This document shows positions 48,350 to 60,237 of a stretch of DNA of 64,000 nt, piece by piece (the stretch's first letter is position 1; every line of letters begins with the position of its first letter). The notes under the pieces are model-generated. The model was given only the letters and a program-made list of their open reading frames with translations, was not told the origin of the DNA and searched no databases. The DNA is taken from positions 14,676,321-14,740,320 of the forward strand of contig NC_092578.1 of assembly GCF_037975245.1 (NCBI RefSeq), given 5' to 3'. A program made the position numbers and the translations under genes. This stretch comes from Apostichopus japonicus. Its lineage: Eukaryota > Echinodermata > Holothuroidea > Aspidochirotida > Stichopodidae.

Positions 48350-51300
48350 ATGAGGATCTTGGTATATTTCCTTTTCTATGTTCTATTAAGCGAGTGCCAT
48401 GGCTGGAAGGAGCCACGCCCGAGTGTGAGTCGTTTCTCCAGACGAATGGGAAATCTGGTAAGTGGTCAACTTAAGCCTAGGAAAAATAGTCATCATCTAT
48501 ATTTAACCTTTTCATAATGACGAAAGGTTTCCATGCTAAGTAAAGACGCCGTTTGGCAAACTTATTTGATAAGAAACGTGGTAATATAGATAGCATAAAT
48601 TACACTTTTATTGCTCTCTAGAGATACTCATTCATATAGCTTTTATGATCAGAAACTTGCTATCATGGTTCACTCCTTAAGATTACGATAAACGATGTAA
48701 TAACTTGGGCTATAAATCTGTCTGTCTGTTGTACTACAATTTCTGTGACGTTATGACTTTCAATTTCATGCTGTTATACTTATTTTGTTCGTGCATGTGT
48801 TCGACGGTGAATAGCATAAAGTGTGTAACTACTCAGAAAGCTATATGGTATATGCTGAGTGTACAGGTGGTCAGACATGCAATGCAAGTGAATGTTTTAG
48901 TCTGCTCACGTATTGGGGCTGGGTGGGTTGGGGGGGGGGTAATCATATTACTTGTTTTAGCACCAAAACGCATAAATCAAATTTTGGAAGAGAAATGAAA
49001 ATTGATATAGGTTTCTCGGTCATTTTTTTGCAAATGACTCTGCTCTAGGTAAAAGGAAAGCATTTGTTCATAACCTTAAAACTTTAAGAATAGCTAAAGA
49101 AGCACCAATGTTATACCAAATATGATAAACAGATCACAAAAGTTGCGTTAAATATTATTTTAGACTGCCACCATTAAAGCAGTATAATTCACCTGAAAAT
49201 GTTAAAGGTCTATTTGACCCTCCTGATCCTTCCCCAGCACCCCCTGCCCTCTCTCACATTGAGAGAACTCTCAAACTCTTCCTTCATAGGGTGGGTATAC
49301 ATGACCATAAGAATGAAACAAGCAATTCAAGTTACGAAACAGCTTCAGTACGTATTGGACCCTACATTTATTCCATTCGAACTCGGTATATCTTCTTAAT
49401 CAGCACAGATAGTAAAATTTAAATTCAATAAATACATACTCAGAGGCGTACTTTGTTTCGAATTTATCTTTCTCTTTGCAGGTACATTCACTTATCGGCA
49501 ACAGCGGAAAACTGTTTTTTGGTAATTCAAAAACAATTCAAGATGGAGGTAATATTCATAAGCTAACGCCCTCGCACTATCCCTTGCCCTCCCCGTTCCT
49601 TCTCCGTCTTCCCGACACACTATCTATATGCGTTAAACCAGAGAGCTGCTCCTTGGTTAAGAGGAATTTATTTTCATCTCTTTGAAGAACCAGGATATAT
49701 AATTAATATGTTGATAAATATGTATTGTTAAACACTAGGCTCAGCTTTACTGTCCAACCAAATCATCTCCTCATTTTGACGTCACATTAGCTGCATATTC
49801 ATAAAATAGTTGAAGTTGTAATGTATTGTGTTAACGCATAATGTTGAACAATGGCGGACAGGCTATAGAAATGTGTTTTGCATACTTTAGATTATGAACA
49901 TTTGAAAACTGTGGCTGCACGTTCAAGTAATACAGATACAACATTGCATCATAACTAAACATGTCTTTCTCATTGTCCAGGAAATTAACAAGATGTTTTT
50001 TATTTCTTTCTTCGTTCTCTTTGAGCGCCTTGCTTGACACCATATCCAACATCCTATCCTTGAATAAATTTCAAAGAATTTACTTTTCGTATATTATGCA
50101 TTACGACAGATTTATTTAACTACGTGACACTTTGTCATACGAGTTCTCCAACTAAATATCATGTTTTAATTGTTTTTATAGTTTGTAGTTTTAATACGTT
50201 CTCATAATTGGTTATTATATATTTCATCCTTCAGGTAATTGCATCTCCGGCTTTCGATGTTACAACGGTACTTGCCTAGATGTAGGTCTAACTTGTGATG
50301 GCGTCGGTGATTGTAGCGGAGCCGAAGACGAAGTTGCCAGTTACTGCGGCATTGAACCAGAGGAGAATTTCTTAAGGATAAGAAGATCTGTGGAAGATAA
50401 CAAAGTATTGAAGGTAAAATAATCCTGAATGATTTTATAATATATCTATACTTGAAATAGTCGTTTTACACACGTTATAGAAATGGATTTGTGTTGATTC
50501 CAGTGGAGGATATTTAGGTTGGGTATCGGGATGGCTTTGATGATGGGGTAGGGGAGGGGTGATTTTAAGGCTTGACCAGGACGGTGACAAATGGTTAAAT
50601 GGTAATCTGCATGGCTAGTAATATTGGTGAGATGGTGAAGATGAGTATGGTGAGTATGGGTCAAACGGGTGAGGTGCCTGGCAAGGATGGTGAGACATTT
50701 AGATAAGATGAAGAGGTCCAGGCCATGATGGAGAGGATTACGGATAGTGGGGTTCGTCTGGATGGTGAAAATGGGTCAAACTAGGAAAGTCAATTTTCAG
50801 GAGGGCGAGGATCTCAGACGGATAGAGGATCGGGGGGGGGGGATCAGGACGGTGGGGGTTGTGGAGATGGTTAATAATAGTTAGGATGGTGCGTTTGGGT
50901 GGAATGGTGTGGATTAGTGGGTTGGTCAGGGTTGTGAGAATAGTCAGATGGTAATATAGTAAGGATTGTTATATGATGACAATGTGCAGGGATGTCAGAA
51001 TCATTGTCTTGATGGTTAGATGTATGCTAAGGAGGGTGGGAATGGTGATGTCCATGATGGCATGCCGCTCAGACTTTGAGAATGTTGAGAAGAAACGTGG
51101 TCAGAATGTTGAGATGGTCGGATGGTGGGGATGACCAGATGGTGAAGATCGTTGCTAGCTAAACTGGTGAGGATAGTCAGAATTCTGGTGGAATGGTATA
51201 AGATGGTGATGCTAAGGAGGATGGTATAAGGATAAACAGGATGATGAGGCTGATTTTAATTGTTGGTTAAGTTGGGTAACAGAGCTGTTTAAGTGAACAA

Positions 51301-54300
51301 ATTGTTCAAAATAGAAGCGGAAGTATTGTCACATGGTTGACTAAGAGGTGACCGTTTTGCAACTGTGGAATCTCGTATCAGTGTGTCCAAGTATATAGAT
51401 GCACGCAATGGCTTAGTAAAATTGACATATAATCATATAAATATTTACATATATTTAATCTTATCTGCTTATATTCATTTTTTGGGTTGGATTGTTACGT
51501 AATTCTAACCATAAAGCATAAATCGGTTAGGACTACGACGTTAATAAATTGTTTGTGATTATTGGCTCTAATAACTAAAATAGTGTAAATGCTATCATTT
51601 ATCAGGAAACTTGGAACCGAATCGGCATGCACCCAGAATCAAGACAAGCCATCTGCAGTAACGTTCAGTTCTGGTGTCCTTCGAATTACAAATGTATTTC
51701 AATAACCAAGGTCTGTGACGGTCACAACGATTGTACACAAAGGGAGGTGAGAAAAAACTTTCACAACTAGTTTCCTTGTAAATTCTTTCACATTTTTACA
51801 TAATTTTGAGGCAGATGATATATGATAACTGTCGTAGATTTGCAGCACTTCATTGATTGCTCTACAACCAATATGGAGCTTTATAACAAGACTGGTGGCG
51901 TTCTCTAATTCCAAAAAGGGTGTAGTCTTATCCATTTTCCCTCCCTGTTCCCTTCACCCCATCCCACTCGCAAATTCCAAATATTACACTAGCATCTAAT
52001 CATGTCAAATTCCTTTAACCATCTCACGTTCCCATAAGTGCCATTTTCGTGATCATGTGAAATAGGACCTAGGAGAGCATGCAGGGTATTTGTACTTTCC
52101 GTCTGCAGTGCAAAGAAAATCATGTATAGTTATTGTAGTGCGCATGCTTTGGTCGCTTTGGTCTGCGTTAAGGGACCGAACTGGCTTCTTCCAAAAACTT
52201 CAAAAAGGGTTGCAGTAACAAAGACCCCTACATTGAATATGAACAACTAACTAACATTGACCTTCGCCACGCACTACAATGACATGTGTTTTTATACAAA
52301 TACAGTTCTAGATGTGAATACCTTGGGGTTGTTTGCAACGACTTCAACTGTCACGTGATCTAGTACAGCATTTACGATCGGTAGAAGATGACCGTTTTAG
52401 ATGCAACCTCTTTTGCGGTTTTGTGGAAGGTTTCTTCAAATAAACATATAAGAGTTGGCATTATAATTAGTCATATGATCTATATTGTTATCGATGTTGT
52501 TGTTGTTGTTGATGTGTTTGCAGGATGAAGAGAATTGTCCATTTGTTACGTGTCCAGACGGATATGAAAGATGCAGTGGCGGGAAATGCATTCCATTTTA
52601 CTGGATTTGTGACGAGATCCGTGACTGCCCGTCGGGTTTTGATGAAACCAATTTCGACTGTGCCACTCGAAGTTGCAAGGTCGGCCAATTTAGGTGTACC
52701 ACAGGTAAGAGATTACAAGTTCAGGATTTTTGTGTTGGATTTAGAAAGTTTTCGAATATTTTAAGATTGGAATTTCACAAGTTATACCTCGATTGTTAAA
52801 GTAACGCTACATTTCAAACTAAAGTGGGAGCAGGAGGAGGAGGGGGGGGGGGGGCGTTTGCATGTTTTTCAATGTGCTGTCTTGATATCAAAATTTCAGA
52901 ATCAAACAACATCTTTACGAATAAAAAGTGATAATAACTCTGGAAACTATTAGTCTGTTCACTTTGATCAAAAGTAATATTACAAGGTTACAATTGTATT
53001 TACAAGTTAGAGGGTTTGACGTATCGTTAGAGGACCTGACCTTATGCTCAAACAGCGAGTTAGTTTTCCGTTGTCCAGTATTTTTTTCAGTATCACAGTT
53101 ATGTAAAAATTACGTTAACAAAAAACCTACACATGATTGTTTTGCATCGTATTGTAAGGAACCGTGAAATTTGCAAAATGTGGGATTACTGTCACAAGAG
53201 GATGGGGGGGGGGGGGTCGGGAACCCCCCTCCGACCGCCTGGCTGCGTTGTTAGCTGTGTTTACTACATGAGCAATGTTTCAGTTACAAGCGTTCTAACC
53301 AGGGATTTCTACTAGTTTTATAACTTTTTATGTTAAAATAATTTAGTAAGCTATAGGGCGTTCCTTAGAAGTGAAGTAAGCTTAGCTCGAACGAAACAAT
53401 TTATTCACCTCAACACCCAGACGGAGGGTGCTCACACCAATTTTAAAATTACTTTTTTCTTGTATATTGGTGATGAATTGTATTACTTTCGATATTTTAA
53501 TAGTTGGCTTAGCACACATTATAACTGCAGTTAGGCATATATTTAAGAACAAATCCGAAAGAAAATACATTTCCATGAACAACGGACATTACGTATTTTT
53601 CACCGAAACATAACCTTAACAAACAGCAACATCTCCATATTGATATTTACAAGGATAGGTGTCGATTATTGGGTTCTTTGCATGTGAAGGTCTAGTCGAA
53701 GAAGCAGAAACGATCTGTGTGATAATGGTCACATCTACATGGGACCATATTCAAACGCTATAGTACAACTCGTATCACGTCATATACCACGTTTGGAAGC
53801 AGTCGTAGTGCTGTGAAGCGGGACTTGAATGTAAAGTATAGCATAAAATTATCCCTACCTATTAACAGATCAGTCCATTATATCTTTTCGTCATCTCATT
53901 ACAGGCGCCTGTCTTCCAGGACACTTCCGATGTGACGGACAGTTCGACTGTCAAAGTGGGGAGGATGAAAACATCTGTGATTTGGATGCCCAATGTGACG
54001 GAAATGGGTTTCTTTGTACAGACGGGTCGGCGTGCATTTCTGAGGTAAAGTTTTACAAATTAATTTACTATAGGGTGGCTATAGCGTTACGTGACGTCTG
54101 GTTGCCGCAGTAAACCATTTTACACCGTGGAAGGCGGGAAAGCGATGGTGGGAAACAGACGATGGAGGGGAAAGAGTGGGTATTGGGGCTGGGATGTGGG
54201 AAGGGTAATAAATGTGGTGGGAGAAGAGTGGGTGGGACGGGAAGAAGACAGCAGTTTATACTGAACATGATAAATCCGGGTATTATGGCAATTAACCACC

Positions 54301-57300
54301 GCTCGCCTGCAGGCTTAAATACAGAAGCATTACACCTCAGAGAAGCAGATGGGGTGGGGAAAGGAGTGAATGGATTGAATTGGAGATATGCAGATGTGAA
54401 AATTGTGTAGTATCGCTATCGTGTGACCAAATGTAAAGTTAGACCTCTTATTATAAGTTTATAAGATAATTTAATTGTTCGTGCAAGCCATTAGTCAGTG
54501 ATTCAGTCGTAGACAGTTTTTAATTTGTAGATGGAATAAGATATTACCTCTCTATATATATATTTTTTACATATTTTTTTTTTTCATTGCTTTCTTCATA
54601 AAGATGGGCATCTGCGACGGACTGTCCCAATGCACCGACGGTTCTGACGAATTTCATTGCGAAGTACCCTTAACAACAGCTGAAAGTTCATCCTGTCCAG
54701 TCCTCTGTAAGATTGGATCATATATGCATTGTTTACCGCAGAACAAAAAATGTGATAAAACAGTGAACTGTTGGGATGGCTCCGATGAAGAAGATTGTCC
54801 GACGACTGCAAATCTACCTACCACGACCACCACAACACCAACGACAACTACATTTTGTGATGATGGGTTTTTCATCTGTGTAATTGGAACATATTCATAT
54901 TGTTTATCGAACAGTAAATTATGTGATCAGGAACAGAATTGCGACAACGGTGACGACGAAAAAGGATGTACACCACCACCACAGTCGATCACAACCACCA
55001 CTCTACCAACCACCACTCTCCCAACCACCACTCTTCCATCCACTACGACTATACCACCAACAACATTCGTGTGCAGTGATGGTTTTTTTATTTGTGTAGT
55101 TGGTACATACACCTATTGTTTACCGAACAGTAAATTATGTGATCAGGAACAGAATTGCGACAACGGTGACGACGAAAAAGGATGTACACCACCTCCACAG
55201 TCGATCACAACCACCACTCTTCCAACCACCACTCTTCCAACCACCACTCTTCCAACCACTACTCTCCCAACCACTACTCTCCCAACCACTACTACGACTA
55301 TACCATCAACAACATCCGTGTGCAGTGATGGGTTTTTTATTTGTGTAATTGGTACATACACATATTGTTTACCGAACAGTAAATTATGTGATCAGGAACA
55401 GAATTGCGACAACGGTGACGACGAAAAAGGATGTACACCACCACCACAGTCGATCACAACCACCATTCTACCAACCACCACTCTTCCAACCACTACTCTG
55501 CCAACCACTACTACGACTATACCACCAACAACATCCGTGTGCAGTGATGGGTTTTTTATTTGTGTAATTGGTACATACACATATTGTTTACCGAACAGTA
55601 AATTATGTGATCAGGAACAGAATTGCGACAACGGTGACGACGAAAAAGGATGTACACCACCACCACAGTCGATCACAACCACCACTCTACCAACCACCAC
55701 TCTTCCAACCACTACTCTTCCAACCACTACTCTACCAACCACTACTACGACTATACCACCAACAACATCCGTGTGCAGTGATGGGTTTTTTATTTGTGTA
55801 ATTGGTACATACACCTATTGCTTACCGAACAGTAAATTATGTGATCAGGTACAGAATTGCGACAACGGTGACGACGAAAAAGGATGTACACCACCACCAC
55901 AGTCGATCACAACCACCACTCTACCAACCACCACTCTTCCAACCACTACTCTTCCAACCACTACTCTTCCAACCACTACTCTACCAACCACTACTCTACC
56001 AACCACTACTACGACTATACCACCAACAACATCCTTGTGCAGTGATGGGTTTTTTATTTGTGTAATTGGTACATACACATATTGTTTACCGAACAGTAAA
56101 TTATGTGATCAGGAACAGAATTGCGACAACGGTGACGACGAAAAAGGATGTACACCACCACCACAGTCGATCACAACCACCACTCTACCAACCACCACTC
56201 TTCCAACCACTACTCTTCCAACCACTACTCTACCAACCACTACTACGACTATACCACCAACAACATCCGTGTGCAGTGATGGGTTTTTTATTTGTGTAAT
56301 TGGTACATACACATATTGTTTACCGAACAGTAAATTATGTGATCAGGAACAGAATTGCGACAACGGTGACGACGAAAAAGGATGTACACCACCACCACAG
56401 TCGATACCACCCACAACGACCACTTTGCCAACCACCACTCTTCCAACCACTACTCTTCCAACCACCACTCTTCCATCCACTACGACTACACCACCAACAA
56501 CATCCGTGTGCAGTGATGGGTTTTTTATTTGTGTAATTGGAACATACACATATTGTTTACCGAACAGTAAACTATGTGATCAGGAACAGAATTGCGACAA
56601 CGGTGACGACGAAAAAGGATGTACACCACCACCACAGTCGATCACAACCACCACTCTACCAACCACTACTCTACCAACCACCACTCTTCCAACCACTACT
56701 CTTCCAACCACCACTCTTCCAACCACTACTACGACTTTATCACCAACAACATCTGTGTGTGATGATGGTTTTTTTATTTGTGTAATTGGAACATACACAT
56801 ATTGTTTACCGAACAGTAAATTATGTGATCAGGAACAGAATTGCGACAACGGTGACGACGAAAAAGGATGTACACCACCACCACAGTCGATTACCACCAC
56901 CACTCTACCAACCACCACTCTACCAACCACCACTCTGCCAACCACTACTCTTCCAACCACTACTCTTCCAACCACTACTACGACTATACCACCAACAACA
57001 TCCGTGTGTGATGATGGGTTTTTTATTTGTGTGATTGGAACATACACCTATTGTTTACCGAACAGTAAATTATGTGATCAGGAACAGAATTGCGACAACG
57101 GTGACGATGAGAGGGATTGTCCAACCACACTAACATCTATTCCACCCACAACAACCGTTTTGCCAACCACAACATTACACCCAACAACAACTGCAGTGTG
57201 TGGTGATGGGTTTTTCATTTGTCTAATTGGTACATACACATATTGTTTACCGAACAAAAAATTATGTGACCAGGAACAGGATTGCGACAACGGTGACGAC

Positions 57301-60237
57301 GAAAAAGATTGTCCAACCACACCAGCAACCAACCCTCCTGTGACAACCACGTTGCCACCCACAACTGTACTGCCTACAACTACATCAGTTTGTACAGATG
57401 GCTTTTTCATGTGTGTGATTAATACATTTAAATACTGCTTACCGAATAGTAAAAAATGTGACCTCGTACAGAATTGCGACAATGGTGAAGATGAAAAAGG
57501 ATGTGCAACAACATCTTTTCCTACCACGATGTTGACATCACCTTGCGGAGAAGATATCGTCTGTCGAGTAGAGAGCTTCCTTTACTGTTTACCACAAACT
57601 AAACGATGCAACGGGAAAATGGATTGTCCTGACAGATCCGACGAAGAGAACTGTGTAACAACGGCTCCTTCGAGATCCACCACGGTCACTACCGGATCCA
57701 TCTGCGACTTTTTCACATGCCAAGGGAATGGTCAATGTGTGGACATGGTAGATATATGTAATGGTGTTGAAGACTGTCCATCAGGAGAAGATGAGGATGG
57801 CTGTCCCACACCTGTGCCATGCGTCTTCGGACAATTTGAATGTAATGACGGCACGTGCATCCCTGTCTCACTTGCATGTGACGGAACCGCACACTGCCCT
57901 TTCTCGGAAGATGAGCTGAATTGCCCGCAAGAGAATTGTCCGAGTAAATTCCGTTGTAAGAGCAACGATGGTTGTCTTCAAGAGATTGCATGGTGCGATG
58001 GAGTCGATCAATGCGAAGATGGCTCTGATGAAGAGAACTGTGGTTCATGCGGTGCTGGCCAATTTGCTTGTTCCGCTTTTGGAATGTGTATAGAACGTTC
58101 GAAAGTTTGTGATGGTCGACCGGATTGTCCAGGACCCACTGACGAGGAGGACTGTACGGCAATTGAGCCGTGCGTTGGATTCTTCGATTGCCAGAATGGG
58201 TATTGCATTGATATATCGAGTGTCTGTGATGACGTCATGGATTGTCACAATGGTTTTGACGAGAATGATTGCGAGGGGAAGAGAGGAGAGTCTGTGGAGG
58301 ATGAGAAAGATACATGTCAACACTATTGGGTAAATTCATGTGTTTCGATGTTGATCTATGTTAATTCAAAAGGAATTTACTCCATTTTAATTATTCTTCT
58401 CCCATTGATATGCATGTGTTTTATTGTATATCTATGTTTGTGTCATTGCTTTAAATTTTTTCGACTAGTCAACGATAGACCCAAACGGAAGGTAAGGAAG
58501 CATTTTTACTAGAAAGGTCGGAAAAACACATTATGCTTGGATGTTAAGGGTTTCATTTTATCTCGTAGGTTTTTTATTTATTTTTATTTCTAAGAGTACC
58601 CGATAAAATTCTGATTTGCGAAATGTTATCATTCTGGAAATCGTATGTGACATTTTTTTAAGGATTAGACTGAAAAGACACCAGATCAAAAAACATCAAT
58701 GACATTTTTAGTTTAATATCGGCCTGTTCCATTTGAATGACGTCTATGAACTAATGGGTTTTCAGTTTTATCTTCGCTATCAGACGAACGTGAAAAGTAA
58801 GAAAAGATGCAAAACTTTTCAGTGATGACCTTTGACATTTGACCTTTTGACCTTACTTTGCATAATTTGTTTTGTTTTCAGTGTAACAATCGATGTCTAG
58901 GTTTAACCCAGATTTGCGAAGGTCGTCTGGATTGTGGTGTAGACTTATCAACTTCATGTGGCTTCCGCCAAAACGGTAAACCTATTTTCTCTTACTTTTA
59001 TACTTTTTTTCAGATGCAATTCGTCCGATTTTAGTCATAACAAAGAAATATAAAGCTATTCATTTGATCTTTTATCACTATAGGAACTTCAAAAACGGAT
59101 TTCCTTCTGCATCTGATTGATCTTGTTTAGGTTATTAACAAACATTCATTAATTCCTTTACCTTTCTTTAACTCTCATTCAATTGGTTATTGTAGTTGTT
59201 CTGTGCAAACACGTTACCATTTCTTTCCTTCCTTTTCTAATATCTTCTTGTCTTTTATGATTACAGAGGAAACTGACAAAGAAACACTGGACGAATTATT
59301 GCTTGAACTTTCAAACTCACTGGAATCTGTGAAGAGGCAGAAAAGTAAGGATGATATTATAAAAGGCAATTAGAATTAACCGGAAGTATAAACAGAATAA
59401 TGATCACCCATTTTTAAGCTTCCATCAAATAATTTGATCTCACGTACAAGTCATTTCTCTTTTCATTCTAATCTTAAAACTTCTGTGTTTTAAAATATCT
59501 CAATATCTAGAAATGCATCAAATCATAACGACGAAATTATTTCCATTACAAACATTTTGACGGTGAAATATGAGCAGATGTGACGTGTAATTTCTCGTGT
59601 TAATATAAATTCTTTCGTTTTGAAAATTTAATTCAATGACGCCTTAATAGTTAAATAAGATAAGTTAATTGAAGTCTTTACTTTACATCTACAAACTATA
59701 TTACAACAGAAGAGAAAATTAATTAGAATTGTGGTTTGCTTTGCAATTAATTTAAAATAGTTTGCAATTAGTGGCATTCCTAAACACATGGAGTTCTCTA
59801 CTAGCTCCCTGTGTAAAATATCTACGGATAAAAAAAATCGTTTCACATTCAATTTGCTGAATTTACGACGCCGTTCTTCTTTTCTTGTCTCTCTACAAAT
59901 GGGTGGATATTGTTTGATTCCTTAATAATTTTATGTGCAATATTTGGTCTATAAAGGTAACACTCAGAAGATGACGAAAAAGTTGGCAAAGCAAGTGGCC
60001 GATGAAGTTAGCATTCGACTTCAAACCCAAAGAGACGATGACGACCAGAAAGAGAAAGGGAACAATATTGAAAAGAAGGGTGACGAAGTTAGTGACGTAA
60101 GAGGGGAGACTCCCGGCCACCTGTCTGACGTAATCGCCAAGAAAATAGAGATGACGCAACCACGGGGGGATAAAGAGACACTAAGAAGACAACTGAATCT
60201 TAAAAACTTGTTGGAGAAACGTTTTGACGGAAAATGA
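48350..60237 (+). CDS. Multi-LDLa extracellular protein with mucin-like Thr/Pro linkers (ten exons)
   Basis: Secreted or cell-surface protein of about 25 LDL-receptor class A modules, Ca2+-binding Cys-rich folds that usually bind ligands. Exons: 48350-48457 (signal peptide RILVYFLFYVLL), 49482-49548, 50235-50413, 51606-51746, 52524-52704, 53905-54044, 54604-58329, 58882-58975, 59267-59344 and 59957-60237. All AG/GT junctions agree in phase, giving 1664 aa. Modules: five across exons 3-7, one more early in exon 7, twelve near-identical units with Thr/Pro linkers (54856-57504), six diverse units (from 57544) and a last one split by the 58329/58882 junction. Ca2+-site signatures such as CDNGDDE and CEDGSDEENC recur. 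The C-terminus is charged and Lys/Asp/Glu-rich with no transmembrane helix. If the 58330 donor is not used, the reading frame runs to a stop at 58512 and gains a membrane anchor (1574 aa). No named orthologue recognised; linker O-glycosylation is inferred from composition. Confidence 0.88.
50490..51260 (+). repeat. GATGGTGA-rich low-complexity region in LDLa gene intron 3
   Basis: Purine-rich, with many diverged copies of GATGGTGAGGATGG-like words and a GGGGGGGG run at 50833. It looks like an old, eroded minisatellite. No coding potential. Confidence 0.7.
54856..57504 (+). repeat. Coding array of twelve LDLa + Thr/Pro linker units
   Basis: Each unit starts with C(S/D/G/T)DGFF and ends with a GDDEKGC-type Ca2+ site, followed by a linker of repeated LPTTT. 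Units 1-10 are nearly identical at DNA level, including silent positions; units 11 and 12 are diverged. Successive units start 219 to 264 bp apart because the linker varies by steps of 15 bp (consensus CTTCCAACCACTACT), giving about 2 to 6 LPTTT blocks. Two repeat levels are therefore present: the ~230-bp unit and the 15-bp linker block. Unequal crossing-over or gene conversion is the likely cause, and length polymorphism is expected. Confidence 0.95.
58330..58512 (+). CDS. Read-through extension of LDLa exon 7 encoding a transmembrane anchor (alternative C-terminus)
   Basis: Past the 58329/58330 donor (TTGG/gtaaat) the frame stays open for 60 codons to TAG at 58510-58512. It encodes a strongly hydrophobic stretch (SILIILLPLICMCFIVYLCL) followed by a short basic tail RPKRKVRKHFY, the layout of a single-pass type I anchor with stop-transfer charges. 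The spliced alternative joins in phase to 58882 and completes an LDLa module. No AATAAA was seen between 58513 and 58880, so polyadenylation of a read-through mRNA is not evident. Both forms are inferred. Confidence 0.5.
   Translation, partial: VNSCVSMLIYVNSKGIYSILIILLPLICMCFIVYLCLCHCFKFFRLVNDRPKRKVRKHFY

Noticed and set aside
49831-50052. Minus-strand frame reading KENEERNKKHLVNFLDNEKD
   Set aside because: Looks protein-like by composition, but it lies antisense in LDLa intron 2 with no splice partners or recognised family.
54884-57047. Series of 60-87-codon frames on both strands in the LDLa array
   Set aside because: Out-of-frame or antisense shadows of the repeated exon; every one repeats with the unit.
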